Positions 7,680 to 15,258 of a stretch of DNA of 64,000 bases are shown here, piece after piece. The stretch is from Pseudomonadota bacterium (GTDB taxonomy: Bacteria; Pseudomonadota; Gammaproteobacteria; Steroidobacterales; Steroidobacteraceae), in assembly GCA_023428645.1 (NCBI GenBank), contig JAEYXD010000054.1:26315-90314 (forward strand), written 5' to 3'. Position 1 is the stretch's first letter. Every line of letters begins with the position of its first letter. The notes beneath the pieces were generated by a model. It saw only the letters and a list, made by a program, of their open reading frames with translations, was not told where the DNA came from and did no database searches. Both the position numbers and the translations under genes were made by a program.

Positions 7680-10268
7680 GTGTCGATGAGGGACCGTCAT
7701 GCAACGACTGATGCACGCGCCCTGCGCGCGAGGCTCTGGGCGAGGCTGCGTCCGTGGATCCTGGGCGCGGCGGCGCTCGTGTTCGCGGCGCTCGTGCTCG
7801 CCGCGTTACGCGATGTGCTCGGCAGCGTCACCTACGCGCAGATCGTCGCCGCGATCCGCGGCACGTCGGAAGATCGAATCGCTTTAGCGCTCGTTGCGAC
7901 GGCGCTGAGCTACCTGGCGCTGAGCGGCTACGACACCTCGGCGCTGCACTACATCGGCGCGCAACTGAAGCGCGGTTCGGTGCTGTTCATCTCGTTCGTC
8001 GCGTACGCGCTCGGCAATACGATCGGTGTCGGCGTGCTGACCGGCGGCGCGGTCCGCGTGCGGCTGTACATGGCCGCGGGCGTCGAGCCGGCGAAGATCA
8101 CCTCGCTGATCGCCTTCAACGCGCTCGCGTTCGCGGTCGGGCTCACGACGTGCGGCGCGGTCGCATTGCTCGTCGGTGCCGTGCACGTCGCAACGCTCGT
8201 GAACGTGCCCGCGTGGCTGTTGCGCGCGCTCTGTGTCGTCGGCTTGCTGGCTGTTGGCCTGTTCCTGCTCGCGTGCGCCCGGCGACGCGAGCTGCGCGTG
8301 TTCGGGCGCTGGACGATCTCGCTGCCGCCGGTCTCGCTCGCGATCCGCCAGCTCGTCATTTCCGCATGCGACCTGCTCGCGTCGGGAGCTGCGTTGTGGG
8401 TACTGCTGCCGCCGAATGCCGTCGATCCAGGGACGTTCGCGGTGTTTTATGTCAGCGGCATCGTGCTCGGTCTGCTGAGTCACGTGCCGGGCGGCATCGG
8501 CGTGTTCGAGGCGACGATTCTGTTTGCCTGCGCCGGCCGCGCGCCGGTCGACCAGGTCGTGGGCGCGCTCGTCCTGTACCGCGTCGTCTACTACCTCATC
8601 CCGTTGCTGATCGCGGCGATGCTGCTCGCGCGGTATGAGTTGCGTGAGGGCGTCGGCGCGCCGATCGGCCGCGCCGCCGTCAGATTATCGCCTGCGCTCC
8701 TCGCTGCATTGACGCTCATCGGCGGCGTCATGCTGCTCGTCTCGGGCGTGACGCCGCAGACGCAACATGCCGAGGATCTGCTGTCGCTCCATGTGCCGCT
8801 GCCGATCGTCGAGGCCGCGCATTTCATCGGCAGCATCGCGGGCGTCGCGCTGCTGTTCGTCGCTCGCGGCTTGATCAGCCGGCTCGACGCCGCGTGGTGG
8901 GCGGCGCTCCTGTTGTCGATCGTCGCGGCGCTGCTTGCGATACCGAAGGGCATCGCGATCTCCGAGAGTTTGTTCCTGGGGGTGCTCGCCATACTGCTCT
9001 ATGTGTCGCGCAAGCAATTCGACCGGCCTTCGACGTTGTTTGCGATGCCGTTCGAGCGGGGCTGGTGGCTGTCGATCGTGCTCGTGCTCGCCGCCTGTCT
9101 GTGGATCCTGATGTTCGTCTATCGCGATGTCGAATACGCGCACGAGGTCTGGTGGCAGTTCGAGTTCGACGCGCATGCGCCGCGCTCGTTGCGGGCGCTC
9201 GTCGGGGCGATGATCGTCGTGATCGCCCTGGCGCTGCATCGACTGCTGCGTCCGCCCGGCGGCGCGCCGCATCGAGCGACGGCGGAAGAACTGGCGCAGG
9301 CACAGGCCATCGTGCAGCAGCAGCCCTGGGCGGACGCCTGCCTCGTGGCGACCGGCGACAAGTCACTGCTGTTCTCGCGCTCGGGCAAGGCGTTCCTGAT
9401 GTATGGCAAGCATGGCCGATCGTGGATCGCGCTGTTCGATCCGATCGGGCCGCTGGCCGAATGGCCGGAGCTGATCTGGGGGTTCAGTGAGCTTGCCAAC
9501 GCGCACGGCGGGCGTGTCGCGTTCTACCAAGTGCGACCCGAGGGCTTGCCGTTCTATCTCGATGCCGGGCTGCGTGCGATCAAGCTCGGCGAAGATGCGC
9601 ACGTGCCGCTGCGAGAGTTCAGTCTGAAGGGCACGAAGCGCTCGCACTTGCGCCAGAGTCTGAATCGCGGCGAGCGCGAGGGCCTGCGATTCGAGGTGCT
9701 CGACGCGGCGGCCGTTGCCGCGCGCTTCGAGGAGCTGCGACGCGTCTCCGACGAATGGCTGCAGGCACAGCAGGCGCGCGAGAAGGGATTTTCGCTCGGG
9801 CACTTTTCCGCGGCCTATGTCGCTCGTAATCCAGTCGCCGTCGTTCGAAAGGCGGAGCGTCTCGTGGCATTCGCGACGTTGATGCACACCGAACAGCACG
9901 CCGAGGCGACGATCGATCTGATGCGCCACGTGAACGACGCGCCGTCCGGCACGATGGACTTCCTGTTCGTGAAGCTGCTGCTGCACTTCCAGGCGTTGGG
10001 CTATGAGCGCTTCGGTCTCGGCATGGCGCCGATGTCCGGCATGGCGACGCATCGGCTCGCGCCGGCATGGCATCGGGTCGCGCGCTTCGCGTTCGAGCGC
10101 GGCGAGCGGTTCTACCACTTCCGCGGCTTGCGCGGTTTCAAACAGAAGTTCGATCCGGTGTGGGAGCCGCGCTATCTCGCCGTGCGTGGCGGGCTCGCCC
10201 CGGTGTTCGCCTTGACGGACATTGCCGCGCTGATCGGCGGCGGGTTGCGCGGAGTCGTGAGCAAGTGA
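7680..10268 (+). CDS. mprF: MprF/LpiA-type bifunctional aminoacyl-phosphatidylglycerol synthase/flippase
   Basis: This protein has about 862 residues. The N-terminal two thirds form many membrane helices of the LPG_synthase_TM type, including GNTIGVGVLTGGAVRVRLY and GLLSHVPGGIGVFEATIL. The C-terminal cytosolic DUF2156 GNAT-like domain (about 545-845) includes RSGKAFLMYGKHGRSWIALF and a late FYHFRGLRGFKQKFDPVW. By family it transfers lysine or alanine from aminoacyl-tRNA to phosphatidylglycerol and flips the product, lowering surface charge. The amino acid cannot be told from sequence. The start is a GTG at 7680; ATG at 7686 is an alternative. It overlaps the acvB-like gene by 4 bp. Confidence 0.9.
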   Translation: MSMRDRHATTDARALRARLWARLRPWILGAAALVFAALVLAALRDVLGSVTYAQIVAAIRGTSEDRIALALVATALSYLALSGYDTSALHYIGAQLKRGSVLFISFVAYALGNTIGVGVLTGGAVRVRLYMAAGVEPAKITSLIAFNALAFAVGLTTCGAVALLVGAVHVATLVNVPAWLLRALCVVGLLAVGLFLLACARRRELRVFGRWTISLPPVSLAIRQLVISACDLLASGAALWVLLPPNAVDPGTFAVFYVSGIVLGLLSHVPGGIGVFEATILFACAGRAPVDQVVGALVLYRVVYYLIPLLIAAMLLARYELREGVGAPIGRAAVRLSPALLAALTLIGGVMLLVSGVTPQTQHAEDLLSLHVPLPIVEAAHFIGSIAGVALLFVARGLISRLDAAWWAALLLSIVAALLAIPKGIAISESLFLGVLAILLYVSRKQFDRPSTLFAMPFERGWWLSIVLVLAACLWILMFVYRDVEYAHEVWWQFEFDAHAPRSLRALVGAMIVVIALALHRLLRPPGGAPHRATAEELAQAQAIVQQQPWADACLVATGDKSLLFSRSGKAFLMYGKHGRSWIALFDPIGPLAEWPELIWGFSELANAHGGRVAFYQVRPEGLPFYLDAGLRAIKLGEDAHVPLREFSLKGTKRSHLRQSLNRGEREGLRFEVLDAAAVAARFEELRRVSDEWLQAQQAREKGFSLGHFSAAYVARNPVAVVRKAERLVAFATLMHTEQHAEATIDLMRHVNDAPSGTMDFLFVKLLLHFQALGYERFGLGMAPMSGMATHRLAPAWHRVARFAFERGERFYHFRGLRGFKQKFDPVWEPRYLAVRGGLAPVFALTDIAALIGGGLRGVVSK

Positions 10269-11599
10269 GGGCGCTGCTTGCGCTGCTGCTGTTGGTCTGC
10301 GTTTGCACGGGCACGCAGGCCCGCACGATCACGCACGGCCGGTTCCAAGGCGTGCGCATCGTCGCGCCGTCGCAGCGAGTCGAACAATTCGTGCTGCTGC
10401 TTGCCGATGGGGCGGAAGAGGGCGCGCGGCTCGCGACGACGCTCGCGTCTCAGGGCGCGCTCGTGGCGACGATCGATACGCGCGCATTGTTCGCGGCCTT
10501 GGAGCGCGATGGCGCGGAATGCGTGTCGCCGAACGGCGATCTGGAAAATCTTGCGCACTACGTTCAGGCGATGGAGCACCTCGACAGCTATCACACGCCG
10601 CTTCTCATCGGCGCGGGTGTCGGAGCGCCGTTCGTGTACGCGATGCTCGCGCAGTCGCCCGCCGATACGTTCGCGGGCGGTATGTCGGTGCGCTTCTGCC
10701 CGCAGCTCGCGCTACGCAAGCCGCTGTGTGAGGGCCAGCACCTGAAGTACGAGTCGCGCGCACGGAACACGCTGACGCCGGCGCGCTTGGAGCGCCCCTG
10801 GAAGGTGCTCGGCGTTGCGCCGGCAGCGTGCGCCGACGCCGCGCGCACGTTCGCGGCACAGGCGGGCGCGCCGATCGAGCCGGTCGACGCGACATCGCTG
10901 AGCGCCCGCGTCGCGAGCGCCTACACGCAGCTCGCGAGCGGCGCGACGCCGCGGACCGGCGGCGCGCGGCCGCTCGCGGATTTGCCGCTGATCGAAGTGC
11001 CCTCCGCGGTCGCTGGCGATACGTTCGCGGTGATGTTGTCCGGCGACGGCGGCTGGGCTGGTCTGGACAAGGAAGTCGCGCGAGCCGTCGCGGCCGCGGG
11101 CATCCCGGTCGTCGGCTTCGATTCGCTGCGCTATTTCTGGACGAAGCGCACGCCGGAGGACCTTGCGCGCGACCTCGGGCGCGTCGTGCGCACCTATGTG
11201 CAGCTGTGGCGTCGTCCGCGCGTCGTCGTGATCGGCTATTCGCGTGGCGCGGATGTCGTGCCGTTCGGGATCAATCGACTCGACGCTGCGACTCGCTCGC
11301 GGGTATCGAGCGTCGTGCTGATCGGGCTCACGAAGACGGCGAGCTTCGAATTCCATGTCGGCAATTGGATCGGGCTGGGCGCACGCGGCGCGTTGCCGAT
11401 CGCCCCGGAGATGGCAAAGCTGCGGCTCGAAACGGTCGTGTGCATCCAGGGCGCTGACGATGCGGAATCCACGTGCGGGGCCTACGCGAACACGGCGGCG
11501 CGCGTCGTGAAGCTGCCGGGCTCGCATCACTTCAACGGTGATTATCCGGGTCTGGCGAGCACGATCGTGCGCGAGATAAAGGCATTGCAGGGCCGTTGA
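10265..11599 (+). CDS. acvB: AcvB/VirJ-family periplasmic protein, putative lysyl-phosphatidylglycerol hydrolase
   Basis: This protein has about 444 residues and starts at GTG 10265, which overlaps the mprF stop as GTGA. The start gives a signal peptide (MRALLALLLLVCVCTGTQA), implying export. The C-terminal half is the VirJ alpha/beta-hydrolase domain, with SGDGGWAGLDKEVA at its beginning and a nucleophile elbow VVVIGYSRGADVVPF. A late histidine occurs in LPGSHHFNGDY. In Agrobacterium the homologous lpiA-acvB operon makes and then hydrolyses lysyl-PG in the periplasm. The same coupling here supports a common role in membrane-lipid homeostasis. Confidence 0.85.
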   Translation: MRALLALLLLVCVCTGTQARTITHGRFQGVRIVAPSQRVEQFVLLLADGAEEGARLATTLASQGALVATIDTRALFAALERDGAECVSPNGDLENLAHYVQAMEHLDSYHTPLLIGAGVGAPFVYAMLAQSPADTFAGGMSVRFCPQLALRKPLCEGQHLKYESRARNTLTPARLERPWKVLGVAPAACADAARTFAAQAGAPIEPVDATSLSARVASAYTQLASGATPRTGGARPLADLPLIEVPSAVAGDTFAVMLSGDGGWAGLDKEVARAVAAAGIPVVGFDSLRYFWTKRTPEDLARDLGRVVRTYVQLWRRPRVVVIGYSRGADVVPFGINRLDAATRSRVSSVVLIGLTKTASFEFHVGNWIGLGARGALPIAPEMAKLRLETVVCIQGADDAESTCGAYANTAARVVKLPGSHHFNGDYPGLASTIVREIKALQGR

Positions 11600-11647
11600 T
11601 GACGCAGTGGAGCCGAGGCTCCCGGCGAGGGGCGCGACGAGTTCGCC

Positions 11648-13489
11648 TCATTGATAACCCTTCGCCTGCAGCGAAAACAAATGCGCGTAATGGCCGTTCC
11701 GCCGCATGAGCTCGTCGTGCGAGCCGTGCTCGATGACGCGCCCATCCTGGAGCACGATGATCTGATCGGCCATGCGGACGGTCGAGAAGCGATGCGAGAT
11801 CAAGATCGCGATGCGGCCTTTCGTCAGCGTGCGGAAGTGCTCGAAGATCGTGGCCTCGGCACCGGCATCCATCGCGGCGGTGGGCTCGTCGAGCACGAGA
11901 ATGTCGGCGCGTGAGCGCATGAATGCGCGCGACAGGGCGATCTTCTGCCATTGACCGCCGGAGAGCTCGCGCCCGTCGTTGAACCATTTGCCGAGCGGCG
12001 TCCGATAGCCTTCCGGAAGGTCGGCGACGATCGGCGCCGCCATGCCTTTCGTGCTCGCGTCGCGCCAGCGCGCTTCGTCTTCGAAGTACTGGACGTCGCC
12101 GGCGCCGATGTTCTCGCCGAGCAAGAGCTGATAGCGCGTGAAGTCCTGGAAGATCACGCCGATGCGATCGCGCAGCGCGGCTTCGTCCCAATCGCGCAGA
12201 TCCTGGCCATCGAGCAAGATGCGTCCGGACGTCGGCTGATACAGGCGCGTCAGCAGCTTGATGAGCGTCGTCTTGCCGGACCCGTTCTCGCCCACGAGCG
12301 CGAGCGATTCGCCCGGGCGAATGTGCAAGCTCACGTCGATCAGCGTGGGACGGTCCGCGTCGGGATACGAGAACGTGACGTTCTCGAAGCGGATGCCATC
12401 GTTCGGCTGGGGACCACGGACGATCGTTCCCGTGCGCGGGGCGACAGGCGTTTCGAGATAGTCGTACAGCGTCGACAGGTACAAATTGTCTTCGTACATG
12501 CCGCCGATCGCGGACAGGATCGAGGACACCGCCGCCTGCCCCTGGCGGAACAGCATCAGATACATCGTCATCTGACCGAGCGTGATGCGCGATGCGATGG
12601 CCGACAACGCGATCCACGCGTACGCGCCGTACAGCGTCGCGGTCGCGAGCAAGCCGAGCAGGAATCCCCACGTATCGCGGCGAATCGTCAGGTCGCGATC
12701 TTCCTGGTAGAGCTTGCGGAAGATCGCGCGATAGCGATCGAGGAACAGCGGACCGAGCCCGAACAGCTTCACTTCCTTCGCGTGATCCTCGCGAGCGAGC
12801 ACGGTTTCCAGATACATCTGCATGCGAGTCTCGGGCGAGCGCCATAGAAACAGCCGGAACTTGTCGCCCGAGAACTTGGCCTCGGCCAGAAAGGCAGGCA
12901 GGCCGGCGACGATCAGCAGCACGAACGCCCACGGCGAGAACTTCACGAGCAGCACGCCGAAGCTCGCGAGCGAGACGAGGTTCTGACCCAGGCCGAACGT
13001 GCGCACGACGAGCGACAGCGGACGGCTCGACGCCTCGCGGCGCGCCCGCGTCAGCTTGTCGTAGAAATCCGAGTTCTCGAAATGCGTGAGGTCGAGCGTC
13101 AAGGCCTTTTCGAGAATCATGACGTTCACGCGCTGGCCGAGCTGGGCGCGCAGCAAGGACTGGCACAGCGAGATGCCGCGCTGGGCGCCGGCGAGCGCGG
13201 CGACGAGCACGCCCTCGACGAGGACGAGCCACAGTGCATGCGAGGTCGCGGCCTCGCGCGCGTCGCCGGCGTTGATGGCGGCAATGACGGCATCGACGAT
13301 CAGCGCGCCGACGTACGCGACCGAGGCCGGCAGCGCGCCCGCGGCAATCGTCAGCATGCCGAACGCAAAACTCAACGGACGGCTCGTCGTCCAGACGAGC
13401 TCCATCGCGCGGCGGCTGTAGGCGAAGACGCCGAGGAACCCGCGTCCGAGGTTGGGGTTCGAGACGATCTGGCGTTTGCGCGAACTCAT
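11648..13489 (-). CDS. ABC transporter, fused permease and ATP-binding protein
   Basis: This 613-residue half-transporter is of the exporter type. About six membrane helices fill residues 30-330. The nucleotide-binding domain follows, with Walker A GENGSGKTTL, signature ELSGGQWQKIALSR, Walker B DILVLDEPTAAMD and H-loop ILISHRFSTVRMAD. The substrate is not evident; homologues include lipid, peptide and drug exporters. It is convergent with the mprF-acvB pair, so adjacency need not mean shared function. No partner subunit is next to it, so a homodimer is likely. Confidence 0.9.
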   Translation of the reverse strand: MSSRKRQIVSNPNLGRGFLGVFAYSRRAMELVWTTSRPLSFAFGMLTIAAGALPASVAYVGALIVDAVIAAINAGDAREAATSHALWLVLVEGVLVAALAGAQRGISLCQSLLRAQLGQRVNVMILEKALTLDLTHFENSDFYDKLTRARREASSRPLSLVVRTFGLGQNLVSLASFGVLLVKFSPWAFVLLIVAGLPAFLAEAKFSGDKFRLFLWRSPETRMQMYLETVLAREDHAKEVKLFGLGPLFLDRYRAIFRKLYQEDRDLTIRRDTWGFLLGLLATATLYGAYAWIALSAIASRITLGQMTMYLMLFRQGQAAVSSILSAIGGMYEDNLYLSTLYDYLETPVAPRTGTIVRGPQPNDGIRFENVTFSYPDADRPTLIDVSLHIRPGESLALVGENGSGKTTLIKLLTRLYQPTSGRILLDGQDLRDWDEAALRDRIGVIFQDFTRYQLLLGENIGAGDVQYFEDEARWRDASTKGMAAPIVADLPEGYRTPLGKWFNDGRELSGGQWQKIALSRAFMRSRADILVLDEPTAAMDAGAEATIFEHFRTLTKGRIAILISHRFSTVRMADQIIVLQDGRVIEHGSHDELMRRNGHYAHLFSLQAKGYQ

Positions 13490-13631
13490 CGCGCGCGCAC
13501 CGTGTAGGGCAAGGATGGGAACACGTTCATCGCGTCACAGAATAGCAGCGCGCTTTGCGTGTTCCGCAACTGGCCGTTGCCTTGCTTACACGCCGGGCAC
13601 ACAATCGCCAGCGGCTTGGTGGGGTTACGCC

Positions 13632-14087
13632 ATGAGCGATCCAAACGATACGAAACGCGACCAGCCGGAAACGCCGGTAGCCGGCGGCGACGCGCCTGCG
13701 GAGAGCAAGCGATCCGGCCGCGTAGGCTTCGACGCTCGCGGCAACTCGGTGTGGGAATGGCAGCTCGAGACCGGTGTCTACAGTCGCGACGTCAGCACGC
13801 AGAAATTGAAGAAGCTGAATCTCGGCGAGCTGTCGATCGCCGAATCGGCGATCCAGCCCGGTCCGCTCGCGCTCGCCGATGACACGCCGGCGCCGGGCGG
13901 CGGTTTCAATCCCTACAACAGCGCACCCGCGAAGCAGCACGGCTTCAATCCCTACGACAACGCACGGAACACGAGCGACAAGGGCGCGCCCACGAGCGAG
14001 CGGCCGAAAAAGCCGCTCAGCCTGGACGAGCTGCGCAAGCTCTCCGAAGTCATCAAGGCGCAGCGAAGCAAGGACAAGCAGAAGTAG
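13632..14087 (+). CDS. Conserved hypothetical protein with duplicated GFNPY motif
   Basis: This protein has 151 residues and no signal peptide or membrane segment. The N-terminal part is polar and probably disordered. It then reads GRVGFDARGNSVWEWQLETG, a compact conserved-looking block. Two short repeats follow, GGGFNPYNSAPAKQ and HGFNPYDNARNT, and then a Lys/Arg-rich helical tail beginning LSLDELRKLSEVIKAQR. I recognise the pattern as a small uncharacterised proteobacterial family but cannot name a function. The ATG at 13632 is chosen over upstream in-frame codons because the latter would extend into the divergent promoter of the ABC gene. Confidence 0.75.
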   Translation: MSDPNDTKRDQPETPVAGGDAPAESKRSGRVGFDARGNSVWEWQLETGVYSRDVSTQKLKKLNLGELSIAESAIQPGPLALADDTPAPGGGFNPYNSAPAKQHGFNPYDNARNTSDKGAPTSERPKKPLSLDELRKLSEVIKAQRSKDKQK

Positions 14088-14105
14088 CGCGGCCGCGGCG
14101 TGCGA

Positions 14106-15125
14106 CTACTTGGTCGCGTAGATCTGATCGAACGAGCCGCCGTCGCTGAAGTGATCCTTCTGCGCCTTCGTCCAGCCGCCGAAGTCCGCGATCGTCACGA
14201 GATCCAGTTTGGGGAACCGCGACGCGTACTTCGCCGCGACGTTCGCATCGACCGGCCGGTAGTAGTTGCGCGCGATGATCTCTTGCGCCGCCGGTGAGTA
14301 CAGGTGCCGCAGGTACTCCGTTGCGATCTCGCGCGTATTGCGGCGGAGCACGACCTTGTCGACGACCGCCACGGGCGGCTCGGCCAGGATGCTCATGCTC
14401 GGCACGACGATCTCGACCTTGTCGGCGCCGAGCTCCTTCACGGAGAGAAAGGCTTCGTTCTCCCACGCGAGCAGCACATCGCCGATGCCACGCTGCGCGA
14501 ACGTCGTGGTCGCCGCGCGGGCGCCCGTATCCAGCACCGGCACGTTCTTGTACAGCTTGCGGACGAACTCCTTCGCCGTGGCTTCATTGCCGCCGGGTTG
14601 TTTCAAGGCCCAGGCCCATGCCGCCAGATAATTCCAGCGAGCGCCGCCGGACGTCTCCGGATTCGGCGTGACGACCGAGACGCCCGGCTTCACGAGATCG
14701 CCCCAATCCTTGATGCCCTTTGGATTGCCCTTGCGGACCAGAAACACGATCGTCGAGGTGTACGGCGAGCTGTTGTGTGGCAGGCGCGATTGCCAGTTCA
14801 CGGGCAGCATCTTGCCGTTCGTGGCCAATGCATCGATGTCGCCGGCGAGCGCCAACGTGACGACGTCGGCGGGCAAGCCATCGATGACGGTGCGCGCCTG
14901 CTTGCCCGAGCCGCCGTGCGACTGCCGGATGCTCACGTCCTCACCGGTCTTCGCTTTCCAGTACTTCACGAACTCCTTGTTGTACTCCTCGTAGAGCTCG
15001 CGCGTCGGATCGTAGGAGACGTTCAGCAGCGTCGTCGCCGCGTGCACGAGCGGCGCCGCAAGCAGAGAGATGCCGAGCGCGGCGACGGCGAGCAAGCGCG
15101 ATCGACAACGATTCGTGGCGGACAT
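14106..15125 (-). CDS. sbp: Periplasmic sulfate-binding protein (Sbp/CysP family)
   Basis: This 339-residue protein has a Sec signal peptide (LLAVAALGISLLAAPLVHAA, cut near residue 29). The mature start, LLNVSYDPTRELYEEYNKEF, is typical of sulfate or thiosulfate-binding proteins. The conserved IRQSHGGSGKQARTVIDGL and PADVVTLALAGDIDAL follow. It would deliver sulfate to an ABC importer, but no cysT, cysW or cysA permease genes are present nearby. It lies 133 bp downstream of a TonB receptor on the same strand, so the pair may take up sulfate or sulfate-ester compounds. Confidence 0.9.
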   Translation of the reverse strand: MSATNRCRSRLLAVAALGISLLAAPLVHAATTLLNVSYDPTRELYEEYNKEFVKYWKAKTGEDVSIRQSHGGSGKQARTVIDGLPADVVTLALAGDIDALATNGKMLPVNWQSRLPHNSSPYTSTIVFLVRKGNPKGIKDWGDLVKPGVSVVTPNPETSGGARWNYLAAWAWALKQPGGNEATAKEFVRKLYKNVPVLDTGARAATTTFAQRGIGDVLLAWENEAFLSVKELGADKVEIVVPSMSILAEPPVAVVDKVVLRRNTREIATEYLRHLYSPAAQEIIARNYYRPVDANVAAKYASRFPKLDLVTIADFGGWTKAQKDHFSDGGSFDQIYATK

Positions 15126-15258
15126 GGGAGCCTCGGGAAGATTTCCTGTGCGGACACCCGCGATGCTAGCGGGGGCCCCGGCGCCAGGCAGCGGCATTGC
15201 GGAAGATCGCTGGGCCGCTGGAAGCGGCGCAGCATCGTTGCTGCGCCGCCCGCTCGAG

